From Hellea sp042093735 (lineage in GTDB: Bacteria; Pseudomonadota; Alphaproteobacteria; Caulobacterales; Maricaulaceae): 20,696 nucleotides of DNA. Below are positions 7,178 through 14,813 of the stretch, one piece after another. Location of the stretch: the NCBI GenBank assembly GCA_042093735.1, contig JBELEM010000029.1, positions 1 through 20,696 on the forward strand, in the 5' to 3' direction. The position numbers and the translations under genes were made by a program. Positions within the stretch are counted from its first letter, which is position 1; every line of letters starts with the position of its first letter. Below the pieces are notes generated by a model, which saw nothing but the letters and a program-made list of their open reading frames with translations, was not told the DNA's origin and did no database searches.

Positions 7178-7216
7178 ATAATGAAACTATCATAGAAATA
7201 ATTATTTTTTACTCCA

Positions 7217-7245
7217 TTTTCAATACCAGCATTATCAATTATAAT
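7217..7245 (+). promoter_or_regulatory. Candidate gyrA promoter
   Basis: TTTTCA (7217-7222) and a perfect TATAAT (7240-7245) are separated by 17 bp, which suits the vegetative sigma factor (four of six and six of six matches). A start of transcription near 7252 would give a leader of about 120 nt before gyrA, containing a dyad at 7285-7308. The surrounding DNA is AT-rich, so chance occurrence is possible. Confidence 0.4.
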
Positions 7246-7284
7246 ATAACTTTTAACCCATGACTTTCTCTTGATTTAGCTCTC

Positions 7285-7308
7285 ATTCATTTGATGCATT
7301 ACATGAAT
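7285..7308. repeat. Imperfect dyad in the gyrA leader
   Basis: ATTCAT (7285-7290) and ATGAAT (7303-7308) flank a central ATGCAT (7294-7299); all are symmetric about the same centre, with 18 of 24 positions matching. It falls in the ssb-gyrA gap downstream of the candidate gyrA promoter and could be an operator or a small RNA hairpin. No known regulator is recognised. Confidence 0.3.
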
Positions 7309-7371
7309 AATGCTATGAATAATCTTATAGATGCCGAATCAAAATTAGAAGAGTAATTGGATTTTTATATT

Positions 7372-10119
7372 GTGACCGACGAAACTAAAATCCCTTCAGA
7401 TAGTAGTCAATCGGGCTTGGTGGAAGGTATCTCACCGGTAACAATCGAGGAGGAAATGAAGCGTTCCTACCTTGATTATGCTATGTCAGTCATAGTTTCA
7501 AGGGCAATACCGGATGTAAGAGATGGGTTAAAACCAGTTCACCGCCGAATACTGTATTCAATGCATGAAAATGGCTTTACTCGCGAAAAAGCATATAAAA
7601 AATCAGCTCGTGTCGTTGGTGACGTAATAGGTAAGTATCATCCACATGGGGATAGTGCTGTTTATGATGCTTTAGTGCGACTGGCCCAAGACTTTTCTAT
7701 GAGGCTTCCTTTGCTTGATGGGCAAGGAAATTTTGGTTCTATCGATGGAGACCCTCCAGCAGCTATGCGTTATACTGAGGTTAGAATGGATAAGCCAGCT
7801 GCTTCACTTTTGGCTGATATTGAAAAAAATACTGTTAACTTTCAGGAAAACTATGACTCCTCTGAAAATGAACCTGTAGTACTACCTTCTCGTTATCCTA
7901 ATATTTTAGTCAATGGAGCAGGAGGAATTGCTGTAGGTATGGCAACTAATATTCCTCCTCATAACTTGGGGGAAGTCATAGACGCGACGCTTGCTATCAT
8001 GATGAATGAGAATTTATCTGACGAGGATCTTTTGAATATTATACCTGGTCCTGACTTTCCCACTGGTGCACTAATTATGGGGCAGAGTGGTGCTCGCTCT
8101 GGTGTGCTTACTGGAAAAGGGTCGGTGACTATGAGAGCTGTTGCTGATGTGGAGGAAATTCGTAAGGACAGATATGCAATAATAGTCACAGAATTGCCTT
8201 ATCAAGTTAATAAAGCAAATATGATTAAAAAGATAGCAACTCTAGTTAATGAAAAAAGAATAGAGGGTATTTCGGCAGTTCGCGATGAGTCTGATAGGGT
8301 AGGTATGCGTGTGGTTATTGAACTTAAACGCGATGCTGTCGCTGATGTTGTCCTAAACCAATTATTTAAATATTCTGCTATGCAGCAAAACTTTAGTTCT
8401 AACATGCTGGCTTTAAATGGTGGCAAGCCAGAGCAAATGAATGTGCGGACTATGCTTGAGGCCTTTTTAGGGTTTCGAGAGGAAGTAATTGCAAGACGCT
8501 CTAAGTTTGATTTAAGCAAAGCAAGGGACCGAGCTCATATCCTTGTTGGTCTCGCAACAGCAGTGGCTAATATTGATGATATTATTAAAATGATTAGAGG
8601 GTCAAAAAACCCTAAAGATGCTCGCTCTAATTTACTTTCAAAAACTTGGGATGCTCAATCGATGGGTCCACTTATCGATTTAATTGCTGATCCGCGATCA
8701 TTGCTTTTAAGTGATGGAACTATACAATTAACGGAAGAGCAAGCCAAAGCAATATTGGAATTAAGACTTTTAAAGTTAACAGCTTTGGGTATGGACGAAA
8801 TAACAGATGAGGCTCAGAAGCTTTCCATAAAAATTATTGATTTGCTTGATATTTTAAGATCCCGAGAAAGAGTCCAATCAATTATTCGCGAGGAGCTTAT
8901 TGAAGTAAAAGAGAAGTTTGCTACTCCGCGCCGCTCAATATTCACAGCAGGAGGTTTAGACTTTGATGATGAAGACCTAATCCCGATTGAGGATATGGTA
9001 GTAACTGTAACATCGGGTGGGTATGTAAAAAGGACCCCACTAGATACGTATAGGGCACAAAGACGTGGTGGTAAGGGTCGCTCAGGAATGTCCATGAAGG
9101 ATGAGGATTATGTGACTACAGTCTTTGTTGCCACAACCCATACGCCTGTTTTGTTTTTTAGTTCTTCTGGAATGTCATACAAATTAAAAGTATGGAAGCT
9201 TCCCTTGGGGGGTGCTGCTACCAGGGGTAAGGCACTGGTAAATTTATTACCATTAGATCAAAATGAAACTATAAATTCAATAATGTCACTTCCGGAAGAT
9301 GAAGAAGATTGGAAAAACCTTGATATCATGTTTGCTTCAAGGTCCGGCGGTGTTCGGAGGAATTCTTTAGCCGACTTCACACGAGTTAACAGAAATGGCA
9401 AAATAGCTATGAAGCCGGGTGAGGGTGACGGTATTGTTGACGTGCGGTTGTGTACTGAAGATGATGATATTCTTTTAACCACAGCTATGGGTAAGTCACT
9501 TAGGTGCAGAGTTACAGATGTCAGAAGGTTTGTGGGAAGAACTTCAAGCGGAGTAAGGGGAATAAAGTTAGCAGATGGTGATGAAGTCATATCTATGGCT
9601 GTTTTGCGGCACGTTGATGTATTAACGGAAGAGTCTCGTTCTTATATGAAACATGCTAATGCAATGCGTCGTGCATTAGGTGAAGGTGATGACGATATTA
9701 CCGGGGAATCTGAGACAGAAAGTAGCTTATCTGATGAGCGCATCGGTGTGCTGGGCGCTAATGAACAGTTTTTACTTACTTTAGCTGACGATGGCTTTGG
9801 TAAGCGAAGTTCAAGCTATGATTATCGATGTATGAACCGAGGTGGACAGGGTGTAACAGCGCAAGAATTAGTAAGAAAGGGAAGCGATAATGCTAAATTA
9901 GTCAGAAGCTTTACTATTGAAGATGAAAATCAGATTATGATTGTTACTGATGGAGGACAGCTTATCAGATGCCCGGTTAAAAATATTCGTATAGTTAGCC
10001 GTACATCTAGGGGGGTGACGGTTATCAAAGTTAAAGAAAAAGAAAAAGTAGTAAGCGTTGAAAGAATTGAAGAAAGCGAAGATCAAGATGATGAAAATCA
10101 AGTTAATACAGATGCTTAA
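7372..10119 (+). CDS. gyrA: DNA gyrase subunit A
   Basis: GyrA is the DNA-cleaving subunit of gyrase, which introduces negative supercoils. From the GTG at 7372 the product is 915 aa. Residues are visible for the active-site Tyr134 (RYTEVRM) and the quinolone pocket GDSAVYD. The latter has Ser95 and Asp99 in the wild-type state (equivalent to E. coli Ser83 and Asp87). The GyrA box QRRGGKG, needed for DNA wrapping, is present in the C-terminal beta-pinwheel. An acidic insertion rich in D, E and S interrupts the pinwheel before the final blades; the tail is also acidic. The start is uncertain: TTG at 7357 adds five residues, but AGAAGAG is only 3 nt from it, while the GTG has only GGA 10 nt upstream. 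It converges on alkB with a 9-bp gap. Confidence 0.96.
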   Translation: MTDETKIPSDSSQSGLVEGISPVTIEEEMKRSYLDYAMSVIVSRAIPDVRDGLKPVHRRILYSMHENGFTREKAYKKSARVVGDVIGKYHPHGDSAVYDALVRLAQDFSMRLPLLDGQGNFGSIDGDPPAAMRYTEVRMDKPAASLLADIEKNTVNFQENYDSSENEPVVLPSRYPNILVNGAGGIAVGMATNIPPHNLGEVIDATLAIMMNENLSDEDLLNIIPGPDFPTGALIMGQSGARSGVLTGKGSVTMRAVADVEEIRKDRYAIIVTELPYQVNKANMIKKIATLVNEKRIEGISAVRDESDRVGMRVVIELKRDAVADVVLNQLFKYSAMQQNFSSNMLALNGGKPEQMNVRTMLEAFLGFREEVIARRSKFDLSKARDRAHILVGLATAVANIDDIIKMIRGSKNPKDARSNLLSKTWDAQSMGPLIDLIADPRSLLLSDGTIQLTEEQAKAILELRLLKLTALGMDEITDEAQKLSIKIIDLLDILRSRERVQSIIREELIEVKEKFATPRRSIFTAGGLDFDDEDLIPIEDMVVTVTSGGYVKRTPLDTYRAQRRGGKGRSGMSMKDEDYVTTVFVATTHTPVLFFSSSGMSYKLKVWKLPLGGAATRGKALVNLLPLDQNETINSIMSLPEDEEDWKNLDIMFASRSGGVRRNSLADFTRVNRNGKIAMKPGEGDGIVDVRLCTEDDDILLTTAMGKSLRCRVTDVRRFVGRTSSGVRGIKLADGDEVISMAVLRHVDVLTEESRSYMKHANAMRRALGEGDDDITGESETESSLSDERIGVLGANEQFLLTLADDGFGKRSSSYDYRCMNRGGQGVTAQELVRKGSDNAKLVRSFTIEDENQIMIVTDGGQLIRCPVKNIRIVSRTSRGVTVIKVKEKEKVVSVERIEESEDQDDENQVNTDA

Positions 10120-10128
10120 GGTATTAAC

Positions 10129-11298
10129 CTAGCCCCATTTTTCTCTTAATAGCTTTTCTTTCTTGGTGTTTATATTTACATTATTGATATCATTTCCTGC
10201 CCATTTCATGACTCTTTTGTCCATTATTGCAAACCAGAGTGGGGGGATGAAAGCTAAAGCAAAGCAACCGCCATAACCAGTCGGAAGAGACGGGACATCG
10301 TCATAGTCTCTGAGTACTTGATAGGCTCGCATGGGGTAAGCATGATGGTCTGAGTGCCTTTGGAGATGAAATGATAAAAGATTTGAATATGTATGATTTG
10401 TGTTCCAGCTATGCTTAGGTTGGCAGCGTTCGTATTTGCCATTTGATAATTTTTTTCTCATTAATCCGTAGTGCTCTATGTAATTCGCTTGCGTGAGTGC
10501 TAACCAAGCTACAAAATGGTGCGGAATAAGAAACATTAAGATTGAAATTCCGAATATATAGGCAAAAATTAATAATGAGATAACAGTGATTGTATACACT
10601 TGTAGTAAATCATTTTCTAAACACCAGAAACCTTTTCCTAAATTCTTTAATCTTTTCATTTCATAGTTTACCCCTCTTTTAAATGTACCAGAAAGTTCGC
10701 GGAGCATAAATGCATAAAAATTTTCTCCCATTCTTGAGCTTGCGGGGTCCTCAGGTGTAGCCACCCAAGTATGGTGGCCTTTGTTGTGTTCTATATTAAA
10801 GTGACCGTATCCCATTATCATGTTACCAATTTTTGCGGAAAATCTATCAAGTTTATTAGATTTGTGACCAAGTTCATGAGTCATAACCATTACTCCGCCG
10901 CTATTAGCTCCTATACCTATGATTAATGCAATAATAGACCACCACGGCAGTTGTTGAGTTCCAACAAATATAACAAAACTGATATAAAGCGTAATGGATA
11001 TAATTATTAACGAATGAACGATGAACCTGTAATAATTATCTGCCATCATAGCATTAACAACTTCTTCGGGCGGGTTATGCTCATCTTCACCCATAAAAAA
11101 GTCCATTATAGGTGTGAAAATATAGAAAAATAACATTGGCATGAGTGTGAAGATTGGATTCTTATCAAATGTAAAAAACAAATAAATTGATAGCCATGAA
11201 ATAAAAGGAGAAGCCAAAACTACCCAATATAAATGACGCTTTTTATCAGCATAAATCACTTCGCTACCATTTTCTGTAAAACCCATGAATGTAGCCAT
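10129..11298 (-). CDS. alkB: Membrane di-iron alkane 1-monooxygenase (AlkB family)
   Basis: AlkB-type enzymes hydroxylate the terminal carbon of alkanes or related chains at a membrane di-iron site, fed by rubredoxin. The 389-residue product has all the family motifs: HELGHK (141-146), EHNKGHH (170-176), NYIEHYGL with the HYG motif (276-278) and LQRHSDHHA (312-320). Several hydrophobic helices lie before the first His box and between the second box and the HYG motif. Length is normal. The ArsR-type regulator gene ends 2 bp upstream, and the AAGGA ribosome site for alkB lies at the end of that gene, suggesting a coupled two-gene unit. No rubredoxin or rubredoxin reductase is in the window, so electron partners must be elsewhere. 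Substrate range cannot be read from the sequence. Confidence 0.93.
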   Translation of the reverse strand: MATFMGFTENGSEVIYADKKRHLYWVVLASPFISWLSIYLFFTFDKNPIFTLMPMLFFYIFTPIMDFFMGEDEHNPPEEVVNAMMADNYYRFIVHSLIIISITLYISFVIFVGTQQLPWWSIIALIIGIGANSGGVMVMTHELGHKSNKLDRFSAKIGNMIMGYGHFNIEHNKGHHTWVATPEDPASSRMGENFYAFMLRELSGTFKRGVNYEMKRLKNLGKGFWCLENDLLQVYTITVISLLIFAYIFGISILMFLIPHHFVAWLALTQANYIEHYGLMRKKLSNGKYERCQPKHSWNTNHTYSNLLSFHLQRHSDHHAYPMRAYQVLRDYDDVPSLPTGYGGCFALAFIPPLWFAIMDKRVMKWAGNDINNVNINTKKEKLLREKWG

Positions 11299-11300
11299 AA

Positions 11301-11669
11301 TTAATCCTTATAATTTTCTGTAAATGGAACGCAAAGCTGTCTCATAGGGCTTAGTGCTGATAAAATTAGCTCCAACCTGTCGACTACATAAGGGCCATTA
11401 ATGTCATGGAAAACTTGTCGTCCAATCTTTTTAGAGATTGTTATTCCTGCTTTTTCAAGGACTAGGAGATGCCGAGAAACGACAGAGCGGTCTTGGGATA
11501 AATTTTTTGCAATAGTGGTTACATCGCAAACACCAAAAGATACTAATTTCTTGATAATTAGAATACGCGTGGGATCAGTTAGTGCTTTTAAAAAAGCTGT
11601 ATCAAGCACTTCTATTATTGTATTTGAAATAGAATTAAGTTTAGTGTTTTGAATTTTTTTTGTAATCAT
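11301..11669 (-). CDS. ArsR/SmtB-type winged-helix transcriptional regulator
   Basis: This 122-residue protein has the ArsR-family core: LKALTDPTRILIIKKL (helices 1-2), then a winged helix-turn-helix at about 49-76 ending in RSVVSRHLLVLEKAGI. Cys48, in GVCDVTT, aligns with the second Cys of the ArsR ELCVCDL arsenic-binding motif, but the first Cys is replaced by Gly46. Cys113 near the C-terminus (RQLCVPF) is the only other cysteine. The ligand is therefore unclear: metal, metalloid, thiol redox or something else. It sits immediately before alkB and probably represses itself and alkB through the dyads at 11678-11699. No Shine-Dalgarno sequence precedes the ATG. A -10-like TATATA ends 5 nt before it, so the message may be almost leaderless. 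Confidence 0.88.
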   Translation of the reverse strand: MITKKIQNTKLNSISNTIIEVLDTAFLKALTDPTRILIIKKLVSFGVCDVTTIAKNLSQDRSVVSRHLLVLEKAGITISKKIGRQVFHDINGPYVVDRLELILSALSPMRQLCVPFTENYKD

Positions 11670-11674
11670 TTATG

Positions 11675-11704
11675 TATATATGCACACATATGCACATATT
11701 ACAA
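11675..11704 (-). promoter_or_regulatory. Candidate arsR-alkB promoter
   Basis: On the minus strand TTGTAA (11704-11699) and TATATA (11680-11675) are separated by 18 bp. Only five bases separate the -10 from the arsR ATG at 11669, which predicts transcription starting at or within a base or two of the start codon. This fits the absence of any Shine-Dalgarno sequence. ATATG/CATAT dyads occupy the spacer. Confidence 0.4.
11678..11699. promoter_or_regulatory. Candidate ArsR-type operator: overlapping ATATG/CATAT dyads
   Basis: Two inverted repeats are visible: ATATG-CACA-CATAT (11678-11691) and ATATG-CA-CATAT (11688-11699), sharing the central CATATG region. The same stretch can be read as a tandem ATATGCACAY repeat. 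It sits between the -35-like and -10-like elements just upstream of the regulator gene, a normal place for an autorepressor site. The regulator-site link is inference. Confidence 0.45.
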
Positions 11705-11711
11705 GTGGATT

Positions 11712-12839
11712 TTATGGCAGTGTCTCAGTTCTGTATAAATAAATCTTTAAGCCGCCATTTGATATTGCTAAATCAGAAGATATTAGGGGTAATTTAGTGG
11801 ATTGTGCTAATGCATTATCAGAGGTAATCATTCCAACTCTCCATCCAGAGAATTCATTTTTCATTTTTTCACCAAATTTTCTGTACAGTGAAAACAGATC
11901 CTTTTTTTTACCTATCCTCGAACCATATGGAGGATTTACTATAATTAATCCTGCAGGACCCTCAGGTCTGGTTAGTTTTTCCATACTTTGAGTTTTAAAA
12001 TTTGTTATATCATCGATACCAGCCCGTATCGAGTTTTGGTAGGAATACTCAACTACATTGTGGTTTCTATCCATGCCGGTAAATGTAAACGTAGTGTCTT
12101 TATTTTTCCATTTTTTAACAAAATGGTCTAAAAGCTTTTCATTGTAACTATTGAAATTTTGAAAGGCAAATTTCCTATTTCTCCCCGGCATTAAATTACG
12201 TGATATTTCTGCAGCCTCTATGATAAGTGTTCCAGAGCCACACATAGGATCTATGACGGGCTCATTTCCTGAGTACCCGCAATAATATAATGCTAAAGAC
12301 GCTATGTTTTCTCTGATTGGAGCTTTTCCCGTTGCTAATTTGTAACCCCGTTTGTACAGACCGTCTCCTGACGTATCGATGGAAATAATAACATTATTAT
12401 CAATTATTCTAATTTTGAATACGATATCTGCACTTGATACAGATCCTGCTATTCTACTGCCTACTTCTTCGGAAATAGCTCTTTCTATTCTTTCAACAGC
12501 TGCGCCAGCGTGGTATATTTTATTTTTTCTATTTGTAACCACTTCTGCTTTTATACTCATGCCTTTGGAAATTGTAATGTGCCATGGAAACTTTCGTGCT
12601 CGTTTATCAAGTTGTGCTAAATGAAATGCGCGAAATTCACCGATACGGGCTAACACTTTTGTTGCTCCCCTTATATATAAATTGGCTTTCCAGACATCTA
12701 CCCAATCTCCTGTTATGGAAACTCCTCCTACGAGCAACACCGGATTAGTAAATGCAAACTTTTTGATCTCATCGTAAAGTAATTGTTCCAATCCTGGCTG
12801 AGTGGTTATAAATATTTCAAATTTGTCTGTTTGTTTCAT
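11712..12839 (-). CDS. rlmL: THUMP-domain class I rRNA methyltransferase, RlmL (COG0116) type
   Basis: Members of this family methylate guanine N2 in 23S rRNA (G2445 in E. coli RlmL). The 375-residue protein has a THUMP-type RNA-binding region at roughly 60-155, the linker signature SGDGLYKRGYK and a Rossmann SAM-binding domain. That domain has motif I DPMCGSGT (197-204) and the catalytic NPPYG (302-306), typical of N2-guanine or N6-adenine methyltransferases. It lacks the fused RlmK half of E. coli RlmKL, as is usual outside gammaproteobacteria. It is divergent from the SulP gene. arsR lies 42 bp downstream on the same strand, though arsR appears to have its own promoter. No ribosome site is visible before the ATG, where instead a TATATG-N2-CATATA dyad lies. 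The precise target base is inferred from family only. Confidence 0.87.
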   Translation of the reverse strand: MKQTDKFEIFITTQPGLEQLLYDEIKKFAFTNPVLLVGGVSITGDWVDVWKANLYIRGATKVLARIGEFRAFHLAQLDKRARKFPWHITISKGMSIKAEVVTNRKNKIYHAGAAVERIERAISEEVGSRIAGSVSSADIVFKIRIIDNNVIISIDTSGDGLYKRGYKLATGKAPIRENIASLALYYCGYSGNEPVIDPMCGSGTLIIEAAEISRNLMPGRNRKFAFQNFNSYNEKLLDHFVKKWKNKDTTFTFTGMDRNHNVVEYSYQNSIRAGIDDITNFKTQSMEKLTRPEGPAGLIIVNPPYGSRIGKKKDLFSLYRKFGEKMKNEFSGWRVGMITSDNALAQSTKLPLISSDLAISNGGLKIYLYRTETLP

Positions 12840-12848
12840 GTTGAAACA

Positions 12849-12862
12849 TATATGCTCATATA
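12849..12862. promoter_or_regulatory. TATATG-N2-CATATA dyad upstream of the rlmL-type gene
   Basis: A perfect 6-2-6 inverted repeat, TATATG CT CATATA, lies 10-23 nt before the rlmL ATG, in the gap shared with the divergent SulP gene. It has the same ATATG/CATAT half-sites as the element before arsR and a similar distance to the start codon. It might be a second site for that regulator or simply AT-rich promoter sequence. Confidence 0.3.
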
Positions 12863-12941
12863 AACGTAATAGTAAGCGTAATGTAAATTTTGATAATAAA
12901 AAAACGATTTACGTTGTAGTCAACCAAAAAGAGGATACTCA

Positions 12942-14711
12942 ATGGGAAAAAAACCTATCACTGATATAAATGTTTTAAGCTCCTCGAAAAGTATCAAAGA
13001 AGGGCAGTTTATTTACAACGGTGGTATCTTTACCGAGGATTTAGTTGCCGCGATAATTGTAACGATTTTATTAGTTCCGCAATCGCTGGCTTATGCATTA
13101 CTAGCAGGATTGCCTCCACAAGTTGGAATATACGTTTCTATTTTTCCTTTATTAGCATATGCGCTGTTAGGGTCGTCTAAGTATTTGAATGTGGGACCAA
13201 CAGCAGTTATTTCTATTATGACTGCTGCATCAATATCTATGTTACCGGAAGGTGAACGTCTAATTAGTGCAGCAGCTTTAGGGGTTATGACGGGAAGTAT
13301 ATTATTAGTGGCATGGCTATTTAAAGCAGGGTTTATAATGAACTTTGTTTCTAGACCAGTTGTTTCCGCTTACATCACTGGTGCAGCATTACTGATCATA
13401 ATAAGCCAGATAAAACATATTTTTGGGGTTAGCATAGAGGGCACTACTGCGATAAGTATGGTTAATGAGCTGCTCAGAAATATGTATAATATTAATGAGT
13501 ACTCGATGCTTATCGGTCTTTCTGCAATACTTTTACTTTTAATTATCAATCGTTATCTAGCTTTTAGTTTAGTAAAGTTACGAATAAAAAGCCGAAGAGC
13601 AAAACTTGTTGGCAGGGTTGCCCCTATATTAATTGTTGCTGTTTTTATAATAATAAGTTCATTTTATAACTTTAAAATAACCTTAAATTTAAACGTAGTA
13701 GGTGAAATTCCAAAAGGTCTGCCGCCTTTTAGTTTTCCTATGCTTTCATATGAAGCCCTGGAGCCTCTTCTGATGCCCGCAGTTGTCATAGCGATTGTAG
13801 CTTTTGTTGATAGCTGCTCAACGGCTCAGGAATTAGCTGCTAGGTCCAGAAGCAGGATTGATTCGAATAAGGAGCTTTTAAGTCTTGGCGCATCGAATTT
13901 TGTAGCTGGTATTTCTGGTGGTTACCCTATTAACGGGAGTATGTCGCGATCAGCTGTAAACTTTAATGCAGGCGGAAAAACTAGGGTGGTGGGTTTGCTT
14001 GTTGCTTTAATGATGGCACTTACCGCTGTTTTTCTTACGCCATTACTAAAAGACTTACCTTTAGCTGTACTCGCTGCTTTGATAATAGTGGCGTGCTTTA
14101 GTTTGTTGGATTTTCAAAGTCTTTGGAGAACTTGGGTTTATAGTCGTGCTGACGGAATTACCGCTATAGCAACATTTTCCTCGGTTTTAATGTTTGGGGT
14201 CCAGTGGGGCGTTTTAGCCGGTGTTATCCTTGCAATGGCTCTTCATATTAATTCAACACTATTACCCTATATGCCTCTTGTTGGTCGTTTTCCTGGAACA
14301 GAACATTACAGAGACACTGGAAGATTTAATGTCGAAACTAATGAAATAGTAAAAACATTAAGAATCGATGAAAGCTTATACTATGCAAATGCTAGGTACT
14401 TAGAGGATAGGGTGGCTCAAGTTGTTGAAAATAGTCCTGACCTTAAAGAGCTTATTCTAATGTGTACTGCGGTAAACCGAATTGATGCTAGCGCTTTGTC
14501 GAGTCTAGAGGAAATAAACAAGCGCTTGAGAAGTGCAGAGATAAGACTTCATTTTTCTGATATGCAAAGTCGTGTTAAAGAACGTCTATTTAGGTCTGAT
14601 TTTTTAGAAAAATTATCAGGACAGATTTTTCTCTCACAACATGAGGCGATGCTAGCATTGGGTCCTGAACCAGATTGGAATGAGTTATCCGATCATATAG
14701 ATATACATTAA
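12942..14711 (+). CDS. SulP-family inorganic anion transporter with STAS domain
   Basis: SulP (SLC26-related) proteins carry sulfate, bicarbonate or other anions across the inner membrane. The 589-residue product contains the family signature VPQSLAYALLAGLPPQ (45-60), followed by YALLGSSK. About ten or more hydrophobic helices extend to about residue 440. A cytoplasmic STAS domain spans roughly 460-570, with the VNRIDASALSSLEEIN segment that corresponds to the conserved D-S/A-S loop. The motif GGYPINGSMSRSAVN between late helices is typical. AAGAGGA lies 6 nt before the ATG, a strong start. No cysteine-biosynthesis or carbonic anhydrase gene is adjacent, so sulfate versus bicarbonate cannot be decided. 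It is divergent from the rlmL-type gene, with a 102-bp shared upstream region. Confidence 0.92.
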   Translation: MGKKPITDINVLSSSKSIKEGQFIYNGGIFTEDLVAAIIVTILLVPQSLAYALLAGLPPQVGIYVSIFPLLAYALLGSSKYLNVGPTAVISIMTAASISMLPEGERLISAAALGVMTGSILLVAWLFKAGFIMNFVSRPVVSAYITGAALLIIISQIKHIFGVSIEGTTAISMVNELLRNMYNINEYSMLIGLSAILLLLIINRYLAFSLVKLRIKSRRAKLVGRVAPILIVAVFIIISSFYNFKITLNLNVVGEIPKGLPPFSFPMLSYEALEPLLMPAVVIAIVAFVDSCSTAQELAARSRSRIDSNKELLSLGASNFVAGISGGYPINGSMSRSAVNFNAGGKTRVVGLLVALMMALTAVFLTPLLKDLPLAVLAALIIVACFSLLDFQSLWRTWVYSRADGITAIATFSSVLMFGVQWGVLAGVILAMALHINSTLLPYMPLVGRFPGTEHYRDTGRFNVETNEIVKTLRIDESLYYANARYLEDRVAQVVENSPDLKELILMCTAVNRIDASALSSLEEINKRLRSAEIRLHFSDMQSRVKERLFRSDFLEKLSGQIFLSQHEAMLALGPEPDWNELSDHIDIH

Positions 14712-14813
14712 ATATAAAAATTTATTTACAGTAAGCTGGTCTTTCGTTTATTGATAGATTGAATCGCCTTGAGCCCAACTTTGGTTACTCGGTCTACAAA
14801 TGTGAGATTATCA

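Noticed and set aside
7195..7206. AAATAATTATTT palindrome followed by T residues after ssb, as a terminator
   Set aside because: All A/T, with at most a four-base stem once a loop is allowed; no GC pairs.
8202..9590. Long antisense reading frames opposite gyrA
   Set aside because: They have Ser/Ile-rich compositions typical of the reverse complement of a real gene, no ribosome sites and no recognisable domains.
10119..10142. Possible terminator between the convergent gyrA and alkB genes (AGGT-ATTA-ACCT then a T run)
   Set aside because: The stem is only four base pairs and seven bases separate it from a run of five T residues; too weak to call.
11886..11910. TCTGT/ACAGA hairpin before seven T residues inside the rlmL-type gene
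   Set aside because: It has a nine-base loop and a short stem, and no + strand gene ends upstream for it to terminate.
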